Assembly: GCA_032229975.1 (NCBI GenBank)
Contig: JAVXVG010000052.1
Span: 17,533 to 81,532 of the forward strand
From: JAIVGV01 sp032229975
Lineage (GTDB): Bacteria > Acidobacteriota > Blastocatellia > Pyrinomonadales > Pyrinomonadaceae
Reading direction: 5' to 3'
DNA length: 64,000 nt
Part shown: one piece after another, positions 18,820 to 26,574 of the stretch
Layout of the letters: each line of letters begins with the position of its first letter
How positions within the stretch are numbered: the first letter of the stretch is position 1
Program-made: the position numbers and the translations under genes
Notes under the pieces: generated by a model
Told to the model about the DNA's origin: nothing
What the model saw: the letters and a program-made list of their open reading frames with translations, nothing else
The model's database searches: none

Positions 18820-19383
18820 ATGTGTCATCTCCTTTAACGCAGCATACTATTCGAGAAGCATCAACACCACAAGACGTAGGGACAATCTCGTCTCATCGCC
18901 GTCTGCACAAGTCGCGACCGGGGGCGACGAAGGGAAGGCTTGCTTTCGGATCATTAATGTTCTAGTGAAGAAGCGCTCGCCAGTAATTGCACCAAGTCTC
19001 CGCGACATCTCACTCCGCCGGGTGCAAAGAGTACCCATTAAAGTCCCCACAGTCATTATTACATCCTGATGTAATGACTTTCCTTAAGTTATAACTGATA
19101 GGACTTACAGATATGTGCCGGAGCTACGCGGCGGAGTGAAAATGCAAGGCCTTAACATGATTGCAACTTGCAGCGGTCCGCCGATCTGCGGTGGCGATCT
19201 CGATCGATTCTTTGTGCTGATCCATTACCACGTACATGATAGACTTTCGCGCGTAACCCGAGGACATGGATCGTTGAAAGTTTATTAGAGACCGTAGCCG
19301 ACCCTTGCTCGCACTGCCGTTCTTGTCGCTCACCGCCGGCGATCTTACCGGGCTGCTTGTCTCAAACCGAGGTCAATTCCTAA
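18820..19383. other. 564-bp intergenic region
   Basis: The region separates the TonB_C gene from the large BNR-repeat gene. It is AT-richer than the genes around it. The only coding trace I can support is an IS110-like transposase relic at 19124-19333 on the minus strand. No clear promoter, terminator or RNA gene was found. Confidence 0.5.
19124..19333 (-). pseudogene. Possible relic of an IS110-family transposase N-terminus
   Basis: A 69-residue frame contains SIMYVVMDQHKESIEIATAD. The pattern hydrophobic-Asp-X-His-Lys-X-Ser-Ile is typical of the first strand of the IS110 DEDD transposase (family form: GIDVHKxSI). The similarity stops after about 25 residues and the frame ends soon after, so nothing functional is left. 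This is a judgement from a short motif and could be chance. Confidence 0.4.
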
Positions 19384-22300
19384 ATGAAAACAAACTACCG
19401 CGTTTTGTTGATCGTTGCTGTGTTCGGAATCGCGCTGTTTACGGCAGCGGTTAATCCTCACGATTCAATCTATGCAGTAGGCAATCGCGTCGAGGTCGAT
19501 ATGGCTCCGGACGATGACCTCTTTGCCGGTCTCCGCTGGCGCAACATCGGCCCGTTTCACGGTGGGCGCATCGCAGCCGTCACCGGCGCGATCGGTCAGC
19601 CGGGCGTGTTCTACGTCGGTGCGCCTGCCGGCGGCATCTGGAAAACCACGAGCGCGGGCGTGACGTGGTTCCCCGTCTTCGATCAGTTCAAGAACGTGGA
19701 CAGCATCGGCGCGATACAGGTGGCTCCATCCGATCCGAATATCGTGTATGTCGGCACTGGCGACTCGGTGCAGGGTTCGCTCGGCGACGGCATGTACAAA
19801 TCGGTCGATGCCGGTAAGACGTGGGCCCACATTGGCCTCGAGGACACGGTCAAGATCAACAAGATCGTGATCGACCCGAAAGATCCCGATCTCGTGCTCG
19901 CCTCGACGCAGGGCGACGCGCGGCACGGCGGCCAAGGCATCTATCGCAGCACCGACAGCGGCAAGACGTGGACGAACGTCCTCAAGCCTGAGAATGCGAA
20001 CGGCACGCGCGACCTTGAGTACGCGTTCGACGTGCCGCACGTGATGTTCGCAACATCGCAGGGCAGCGGCGGTGGATTCGGTGGTGGATTTGGCGGAGGC
20101 GGCGGAGGTGGAGCGGCTGCGCCGCAAGGGCCGAACGGCACGGCGCTCTTCAAGTCAACCGATGCTGGCAAGACGTGGAAGAAGATCGATACGCTGCCGC
20201 CGTACACGGGACGCATCAGCGTCGCGATTGCGATGCACACGAAGGGCCAACGTATCTACGTCGTCGGCGGCCCGCTTCAGGGCGGTTCTGGTCTGTATCG
20301 GTCTGACGATCAAGGCGCGACGTGGCAGCACATGGCAGCGGGCGACACGCGCGTTGCCAACGGGCAGGGCGCGTTCAGCTCAGGCGTATGGGTCGATCCA
20401 CAAGACCCGGACATTCTCTACACGGTCAGCACCACGGTGTATCGCTCAACCGACGGCGGCAAAACGTTCAGCGCGTTCAAGGGCGCGCCCGGCGGCGAAG
20501 ACCCGCACGAGATTTGGATCGATCCGACCAACGGCCAGCAGATGTTGTTCGGCTTCGATCAGGGCCCAGCCGTCACGCTCGACGGCGGGCAGACCTGGAG
20601 TGGCTATTACCAGATACCAATCGCGCAGGTCTATCACGTCGCCACCGATACACGTTACCCGTATTGGGTGATGGGAGCGCAGCAGGACACGGGCGCGATC
20701 ATGACGCGCAGTCGCAGCGATCTGGGCCAGATCACGACCCTCGATTGGTATCCGCTGCAGTCGTCCGAGTTCGGCACTGTCGCGCCCGATCCGCTTACGC
20801 CGACGACCGTGTACGGCGTCGGCTATGGCACCGGGCAAGGCAACGGGCTGATCAAGATCGATCTCGCCACGGGACAGTGGGGCAACGTCGCGCCGAATTT
20901 CGGGACGGACGCGAGCCTGTATCCGGCGGGCCGCGATTTCTGGAAACGGTTCGACACCGCGTTCGAACCGAAGGCGATGTACGTCGGCTACAACTGCATT
21001 GTCGTGACGCGCGACGGCGCGCAAACGTGGAAGACGTTCAGCCCCGATCTCACCACGCTGAAAGGTCAGCCGATGCTGCCGTGCGGCGTCGCGCCTGCGG
21101 CGGCGGCGACGCCCACTCCCGCTCCGGCTCCGACGAAGGCGCCCCCAGCGCCAACACCGACGCCGACGCCAGCCACTCCGGCCGCCCCTCGTAGTTACAT
21201 TTCTGATTTCTCGCTCTCGACCGTCAAGCGGGGCGTCGTCTGGTCAGGCAGCAGCACGGGACAGATCTACAACACGATGGACGGCGGCAAGACTTGGAAC
21301 AACGTCACGAACTTCGCCGATCTGCCGGCGAACGCCAACTTCGTCACCGTCGAGGCCGGGCACGGCGACGTCAATACGGCCTACGTGCTCGCGAACATCA
21401 GCTTCGTCCGTGGTGGCCCCGCATCGGGGCCGGAGCAGCACTACATCTACCGCACGCACGACGGCGGCAAGACTTGGACGCGCATCGTTAACGGCCTGCC
21501 GGTCGATGAACGCACGGGCAGTCAGGTGCACGTCATTCGCGAAGACCCCAAACAGAAGGGCTTGCTCTTCGCAGGCACCGAGACGACCGTCTATGTTTCA
21601 TTCAACGACGGCGATCACTGGCAGTCGCTGCGGCTGAATCTGCCGAGCACGTCGATCCGCGACATGGTGTTTCATACGGACGATCACATGAACGATCTGG
21701 TCATCGGCACGTACGGTCGCGGATTCTGGGTGCTCGACGACATGAGTCCGCTGCGCGAGGTCGCGGCGAAGGCGCAGCAGATCGCGGCGGCACCGGCATA
21801 CTTGTTCAAACCGGGAGACGCTATACGCTCGCGGATGAACTCGAATTGGGATCAACCGATGAACCCCGAGATGCCGCACGCGCCGAACCCGCCGTTCGGC
21901 GCGCTCATCTACTACCACCTGAGCAAAAAGCCGGCCGCCGAGATTAAGCTGCAGATCTTCGACTCGGCGAATAAGTTGGTGCGGACGATCACGAGCACGC
22001 CGCCGCCCGTGTACGAGCGGCCCCCGTATCCCGATTATTGGCTGATGCCCCCGTCTGAGCGCGCGCTCTCGGCGAACACGGGGACGAATCGCATCAATTG
22101 GGATCTGCGTTATGACGATCCGCCCGGCTACAACCCCGACATCAATAACCAGATGAACTCCGCGCCGGGCCAGGTCACGCCCGCGCCGCACGGGCCGCTC
22201 GCGTTGCCGGGCACGTACACCGTCAAGTTGCTGGTGGATGGCGCGACGTACACGCAGACTCTTGTCGTGCATAACGATCCGCGCGTCGGCGAGGGCGCGG

Positions 22301-22863
22301 GCGTGATGTCGGCGTTGCGGGCACAGAACAGACTGGCGATGGCCGCCGCGCAGGGCATGAAGGACAGCTACGCCGCCAACGAGGAAGTGACCGCAGTGCG
22401 TGCACAACTGGCCGCGGTCGCGCGCGGCGCGCTGCCGCCGGATGTCGCGACGGCGGCGACCGCGCTCGATACGAAGCTGGCGACCTTCGGAGCGGCGGGT
22501 GGCCGTGCACCGCGAGGCGGCGGCTTTGGAGGGGGATTCGGCGGTGGCCCCGCACGCGTGCCGGGCAGCGTGTTGGCGTTCTACTCGATCAACACGATCT
22601 TCAACACAGTCCTCGGGCCGCTCTCGCAGGACGGCATCGACATGCCGCCCACCAAGGCGGAGGTTGACACATGGGAATCGGGCTGCAAGGAGTTCACCGC
22701 GACGGTGAATGGGTGGAAGACGATCCTCGGCGTGGACCTGATCGGATTCAACAACCTGCTAACGAAAAACAACCTGACGCCGCTGAAGACCACGACGGCA
22801 CTGGCGGTACCGGCGTCGTGCACGTTCGTATGGCCCACGGCGACGGGCGGCAGGAGCAAATAG
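19384..22863 (+). CDS. Large secreted BNR/sortilin-type beta-propeller protein
   Basis: An 1159-residue exported protein with a signal peptide (VLLIVAVFGIALFTAAV). Residues about 40-800 form VPS10/sortilin-like beta-propeller repeats with many Asp-box motifs: KSVDAGKTW, RSTDSGKTW, KSTDAGKTW, RSDDQGATW, RSTDGGKTF and RTHDGGKTW. A Pro/Thr-rich linker lies at about 575-605. A C-terminal region (about 820-1159) includes a beta segment (LPGTYTVKLLVDGATYTQTL) like those in peptidase-associated propellers. Two glycine-rich loops are present (about 222-242 and 1040-1060). The family is common in Acidobacteria and has no proven catalytic role; relatives are labelled glycosyl hydrolase only because of the Asp boxes. 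The gene appears monocistronic. Confidence 0.85.
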   Translation: MKTNYRVLLIVAVFGIALFTAAVNPHDSIYAVGNRVEVDMAPDDDLFAGLRWRNIGPFHGGRIAAVTGAIGQPGVFYVGAPAGGIWKTTSAGVTWFPVFDQFKNVDSIGAIQVAPSDPNIVYVGTGDSVQGSLGDGMYKSVDAGKTWAHIGLEDTVKINKIVIDPKDPDLVLASTQGDARHGGQGIYRSTDSGKTWTNVLKPENANGTRDLEYAFDVPHVMFATSQGSGGGFGGGFGGGGGGGAAAPQGPNGTALFKSTDAGKTWKKIDTLPPYTGRISVAIAMHTKGQRIYVVGGPLQGGSGLYRSDDQGATWQHMAAGDTRVANGQGAFSSGVWVDPQDPDILYTVSTTVYRSTDGGKTFSAFKGAPGGEDPHEIWIDPTNGQQMLFGFDQGPAVTLDGGQTWSGYYQIPIAQVYHVATDTRYPYWVMGAQQDTGAIMTRSRSDLGQITTLDWYPLQSSEFGTVAPDPLTPTTVYGVGYGTGQGNGLIKIDLATGQWGNVAPNFGTDASLYPAGRDFWKRFDTAFEPKAMYVGYNCIVVTRDGAQTWKTFSPDLTTLKGQPMLPCGVAPAAAATPTPAPAPTKAPPAPTPTPTPATPAAPRSYISDFSLSTVKRGVVWSGSSTGQIYNTMDGGKTWNNVTNFADLPANANFVTVEAGHGDVNTAYVLANISFVRGGPASGPEQHYIYRTHDGGKTWTRIVNGLPVDERTGSQVHVIREDPKQKGLLFAGTETTVYVSFNDGDHWQSLRLNLPSTSIRDMVFHTDDHMNDLVIGTYGRGFWVLDDMSPLREVAAKAQQIAAAPAYLFKPGDAIRSRMNSNWDQPMNPEMPHAPNPPFGALIYYHLSKKPAAEIKLQIFDSANKLVRTITSTPPPVYERPPYPDYWLMPPSERALSANTGTNRINWDLRYDDPPGYNPDINNQMNSAPGQVTPAPHGPLALPGTYTVKLLVDGATYTQTLVVHNDPRVGEGAGVMSALRAQNRLAMAAAQGMKDSYAANEEVTAVRAQLAAVARGALPPDVATAATALDTKLATFGAAGGRAPRGGGFGGGFGGGPARVPGSVLAFYSINTIFNTVLGPLSQDGIDMPPTKAEVDTWESGCKEFTATVNGWKTILGVDLIGFNNLLTKNNLTPLKTTTALAVPASCTFVWPTATGGRSK

Positions 22864-22878
22864 ACCGAAGACCGTGCA

Positions 22879-23127
22879 GTGGCCGCAAGACGTCATCTCC
22901 AACGAGGCTTAGAGAATCCAAACCGTGAGTTTTATCGCGGCAATAAACGTGTAGCTCATTACAGGGAAACAGGTGAAATTCCACCTCCCGGCAGTTATAC
23001 AGCACCGAAATTCAATGTACCCACAATTCAAGTCTCGACAGATGAAGAATACCTCCCTTGTATTGATGAGATTGTGAAGCACATTCAATCATGGTGGTTT
23101 GAAGCTGCCGCAGTCACCATGGAGTAG
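22879..23127 (+). CDS. Unrecognised 82-residue reading frame, possibly a gene fragment
   Basis: Starts at GTG 22879, just after the BNR gene, and has AT-rich third codon positions unlike its neighbours. The second half (YTAPKFNVPTIQVSTDEEYL, then PCIDEIVKHIQSWW) looks like real protein. Its order weakly resembles the C-terminal end of small P-loop kinases or NTPases, where a strand precedes a final helix. No P-loop is present, so it would be a 5'-truncated remnant. No ribosome-binding site is seen. Confidence 0.3.
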   Translation: MAARRHLQRGLENPNREFYRGNKRVAHYRETGEIPPPGSYTAPKFNVPTIQVSTDEEYLPCIDEIVKHIQSWWFEAAAVTME

Positions 23128-23145
23128 TGGGTCAGTTTGAAATCC

Positions 23146-23270
23146 TAGAGCGGGTTTCGATTGAATGTACGGTTCAGAGTTCACGCTTTAGCGTGCGCGC
23201 TTCGGCAAACACAACCTAAAGGTTGAACTCTGAACGCTCAACACCTTCCGTTCAACTGAAAACCGCTCTA
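23146..23270. repeat. Nested palindromic repeat element, copy 1
   Basis: The outer arms TAGAGCGGGTTTCGATTGAA and its approximate inverse end at 23146 and 23270. The inner arms GTTCAGAGTTCA (23172-23183) and TGAACTCTGAAC (23224-23235) are perfect inverted repeats. A related element with the same inner core lies at 48394-48498. Both contain CACG(C/T)TT(T/C)AGCGTG next to the left inner arm. It occupies most of the 23128-23399 gap, where I see no gene. Confidence 0.75.
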
Positions 23271-23399
23271 AGTAATACTTGACGTGAGCTTTGCCGAGCG
23301 AACCCGTGCCGATCTGTTTATTCTTTCTGGCGTCAGATGGCAAAAACTTTTGCCATGCCACTTTCCTCACAGGGCCGAGTATAGCCACCAATAAAATCC

Positions 23400-23428
23400 T
23401 TGACCTGCGTGCTCCTGATTATTATAAG
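23400..23428 (+). promoter_or_regulatory. Sigma-70-type promoter of the molybdopterin oxidoreductase gene
   Basis: TTGACC (23400-23405) and TATAAG (23423-23428) are separated by 17 bp, about 40 bp before the GTG start at 23468. Spacing and both hexamers fit a housekeeping promoter. Confidence 0.55.
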
Positions 23429-23467
23429 AGCTAACTATTAATCCATCTTTTCTTCGAGGGGCACGCC

Positions 23468-26326
23468 GTGAAAGAGACGCGCGACAGCATCACCGACGTT
23501 TGGGGCGAACGCACCCCTCATGAGAACCATGACTGGCCCACGAGAGTCGATGAGCGCACGCTTGAAAAGCCCGACAAGTGGGTTCAGTCCTGCTGCATCC
23601 TTTGCTCCAACGGCTGCGCGCTGGATATTGGTGTTAAAGATGGAAAGATGGTCGGCGTGCGCGGAAGGCGCACTGATCGCGTCAACCATGGGCGTCTAGG
23701 GCCGAAGGGCCTACATGGATGGATAGCGAATCACAGTCCGGACCGGCTGACGCACCCATTGATCAGGCGCGGCGGGAAGTTGCGAAAAGCGACTTGGGAT
23801 CAGGCGATGAAGTTAATAGTTCGTCGCACTAAGGAGATTAAGAAGCAGTACACGAGCGGGGCGATTGGTATCTACAACACGGGCCAGCTCTTCCTCGAAG
23901 AGTATTACACGCTCTCGATCATCGCTCACGCGGGGCTCGGCACGAACAACATGGACGGTAACACCCGGCTGTGCACGGCGACGGCGGCTCAGGCGCTCAA
24001 GGAGACGTTCGGCTCCGACGGTCAACCCGGTTCCTACACAGACATTGATGAGGCAGACTGCATCTTGCACGCGGGCCATAACACAGCCGCCACGCAGACC
24101 GTCCTCTGGTCGCGCATCTTGGATAGGCGTCGTAGTGATAATCCGCCTAAGCTCATCGTCATCGACCCGCGTGAAACTCCGACGGCTAAAGAGGCGGACG
24201 TGCATCTTGCACCGCGCGTCGGCACGAACGTCGCGGTGATGAACGGACTGTTGAATCTGCTCATCCGATCTGGAAACATTGATCGTGAGTTTATTGACGA
24301 GCACACAGTCGGGTTCGAGAAGCTACAAGAGGTAGTGAGCGCTTACACGCCGGAGCGCGTGCAGGAGATCACGGGCGTCCCGACAAAAAAACTGCGCGCG
24401 GCTGCCAGACTGCTCGGCAGCGCGGAGAAGCTGTTCTCCACGGTGCTGCAAGGCTTCTACCAATCACATCAGGCGACCGCTGCTTCCGTGCAGGTCAATA
24501 ATCTCAATTTGATTCGCGGCATGATCGGCAAGCCCGGCTGCGGCATCCTCCAGATGAACGGCCAGCCCACCGCCGAGAACACGCGCGAGACAGGCTGCGA
24601 CGGCGAGTTCCCGGCATTCCGCAACTGGCACAACCCCGCACACCTCGACGATCTCGCTGAGCGGTGGAACGTCGAACCTTCAACCATCCCGCACTGGCAC
24701 TTGCCCGCGCACGCGATGGAAATATTTCGTCACGCAGAAACAGGCTCGATCAAGTTCCTCTGGATCATCTGCACTAATCCGGCAGTTTCACTTCCAGAGC
24801 TTCACCGCATCCGCAAGATACTCGCGCAGGAAAAACTCTTCGTCGTCGTGCAGGACGCCTTCATGACGGAGACGGCAGAACTCGCCGACGTGGTTCTGCC
24901 GGCCGCCATCTGGGGCGAGAAGACCGGAACGTTCACCAACGCAGACCGCACCGTGCACATCTCTCACAAGGCGATTGAGCCGCCGGGCGAAGCCCGCTCA
25001 GACCTCGACATCTTCCTCGACTATGCCGAGCGCATGGACTTTCGCGACCGTGAGGGCAAGCCACTCGTGAAATGGTCAGACGCGGAAGGCGCGTTCGAGC
25101 ATTGGAAGGAATGCTCGCGCGGGTGGGTCTGCGACTATAGCGGAATGAGCTACGCGAAACTGAGTAAAGGCTCAGGCATCCAGTGGCCCTGTAACAAAGA
25201 GCATCCGAAGGGAACGGAGCGGCTTTATACGGATTTCATCTTCCAGACAGATGCGGAAAGGTGTGAGACCTATGGTCATGACATCGAGACGGGCGCGGCG
25301 AGGACGCCGGAAGAGTACAAGGCTCACGATCCGAAGGGGCGAGCGATACTAAAAGCCGCGCACTACAGCCCGCCGATGGAAGAGCCGGACGAGATGTACC
25401 CGTTCTGGCTGACGACCGGAAGAGTCGTCTATCATTGGCATACGCGCACCAAGACGGGCCGCTCGCAGGAGTTGCACGACGCCGCGCCGGATGCCTTCGT
25501 CCAGATATCGGAAAATGATGCGGAGCGCCTAAGCGTTGTTGAAGGTGAAATGCTTGAGGTCGCGTCGCGACGCGGGAATGTGAGAGGGCCAGCACAGATC
25601 GGCGGCATCATCGACGGTCACGTCTTCATTCCGTTCCACTATGGCTACTGGGACGCGAAAGAGGATCATGAGCGAGCCGCCAACGAGTTGACGCTCACCG
25701 CTTGGGACCCCGTGAGCAAGCAGCCCTACTATAAATTTGCCGCCGTCCAAGTGCATAAAGCAGATGCTGAAGGCGTCACTGAGAAGCTGGCGGACGCGGC
25801 GGGGAAGGCCCTCGACAAAGCCAGCGAGTTGACCGACAAGGTGATGGCTGCGGCCCACGTCGAGCGCAGCCACGTCGCGGATTACATCGGCATCCTGAGC
25901 GAAGCCAATGAGGAGTTCGCCGCCGCTTGTGTTTCCGTCGCCGCGCATCATCTTGAGGAGCCGGAAATTCAGTCGGGGATGCAGAAGCTTGCCGAGTTCT
26001 CAAATAAGGCTGTCGAAAGTCTTCGGCCGGTTGCGGATCGGTACGGCAAGTACGACACCAAGGGGCCGAACAAACTGCGGGAGACACTCTTCCCCTCAGC
26101 GCGCGCAGGGGCATACGGCGTGCTGCGCGATCTGCATGCGCTATTCGTGATGGCTTCGGAAATCCACGTCGCGCTGGCAATCGTTATGCAAACGTCGAAA
26201 GAGTTGCGCGACGAACAACTGCTGGCGAAGTGTATTGAGATGGATGAGAAAAACAAACGCCAGCAGGCATGGCTCATCACGCAGATTGAGCACCGAGCAT
26301 CACACACTCTGGTAGTGCCACAATAA
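23468..26326 (+). CDS. Molybdopterin oxidoreductase (assimilatory nitrate reductase / NapA-like) with C-terminal helical extension
   Basis: A 952-residue enzyme of the DMSO-reductase superfamily. The N-terminal cluster motif shows Cys43-X2-Cys46-X3-Cys50, but the expected fourth ligand 27 residues later is Gly78 (HGRLGPKG). The molybdenum ligand is probably Cys169 in NTRLCTATAAQA, as in periplasmic and assimilatory nitrate reductases. NQPTAENTRETG-like and FTNADRTVHIS segments and a C-terminal molybdopterin dinucleotide-binding domain (about 630-760) follow. From about 765 to 952 there is an additional Ala/Glu-rich helical region that ordinary family members lack. There is no Tat signal, so it is cytoplasmic. 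No electron-transfer subunit, nitrite reductase or cofactor gene is adjacent. The start is GTG at 23468 behind GAGGGG. Nitrate as substrate is uncertain. Confidence 0.82.
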   Translation: MKETRDSITDVWGERTPHENHDWPTRVDERTLEKPDKWVQSCCILCSNGCALDIGVKDGKMVGVRGRRTDRVNHGRLGPKGLHGWIANHSPDRLTHPLIRRGGKLRKATWDQAMKLIVRRTKEIKKQYTSGAIGIYNTGQLFLEEYYTLSIIAHAGLGTNNMDGNTRLCTATAAQALKETFGSDGQPGSYTDIDEADCILHAGHNTAATQTVLWSRILDRRRSDNPPKLIVIDPRETPTAKEADVHLAPRVGTNVAVMNGLLNLLIRSGNIDREFIDEHTVGFEKLQEVVSAYTPERVQEITGVPTKKLRAAARLLGSAEKLFSTVLQGFYQSHQATAASVQVNNLNLIRGMIGKPGCGILQMNGQPTAENTRETGCDGEFPAFRNWHNPAHLDDLAERWNVEPSTIPHWHLPAHAMEIFRHAETGSIKFLWIICTNPAVSLPELHRIRKILAQEKLFVVVQDAFMTETAELADVVLPAAIWGEKTGTFTNADRTVHISHKAIEPPGEARSDLDIFLDYAERMDFRDREGKPLVKWSDAEGAFEHWKECSRGWVCDYSGMSYAKLSKGSGIQWPCNKEHPKGTERLYTDFIFQTDAERCETYGHDIETGAARTPEEYKAHDPKGRAILKAAHYSPPMEEPDEMYPFWLTTGRVVYHWHTRTKTGRSQELHDAAPDAFVQISENDAERLSVVEGEMLEVASRRGNVRGPAQIGGIIDGHVFIPFHYGYWDAKEDHERAANELTLTAWDPVSKQPYYKFAAVQVHKADAEGVTEKLADAAGKALDKASELTDKVMAAAHVERSHVADYIGILSEANEEFAAACVSVAAHHLEEPEIQSGMQKLAEFSNKAVESLRPVADRYGKYDTKGPNKLRETLFPSARAGAYGVLRDLHALFVMASEIHVALAIVMQTSKELRDEQLLAKCIEMDEKNKRQQAWLITQIEHRASHTLVVPQ

Positions 26327-26386
26327 AATGGCCCATGAATCTAGAGACCGGGCGGACGCCGAATTCGCAGCAATCCGGTGTAGGTA

Positions 26387-26438
26387 GGGCGATAATATAT
26401 TTGACGATGATTCGTCAAATATATTATCGCCCTTTTTT
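26387..26438 (+). terminator. Rho-independent terminator with a 21-bp perfect stem
   Basis: The arms 26387-26407 and 26412-26432 are exact inverted complements around a 4-nt loop, followed by six T. It lies 61 bp after the oxidoreductase stop and would end that transcript. Stems this long and perfect are unusual, and the arm AGGGCGATAATATATTTGAC resembles the MITE-like ends at 17492 and 4197. Confidence 0.85.
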
Positions 26439-26574
26439 CAACTCAACAATTTACTGGAGGGGCAGGCACGACGCTTACCCCTTCGCGCTTCTCGCTGTCG
26501 CGATGTTGGCATTGCGAAGATCAGGAGCTTGCCCCGTTCCGACGTGCGGACTCCTTGTGATGGGGCCGCGCGGA

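Noticed and set aside
23188..23391. A 67-residue minus-strand frame with IGTGSLGKAH, resembling a kinase glycine loop
   Set aside because: Half of it is encoded by the palindromic repeat and no further kinase sequence follows; likely chance.
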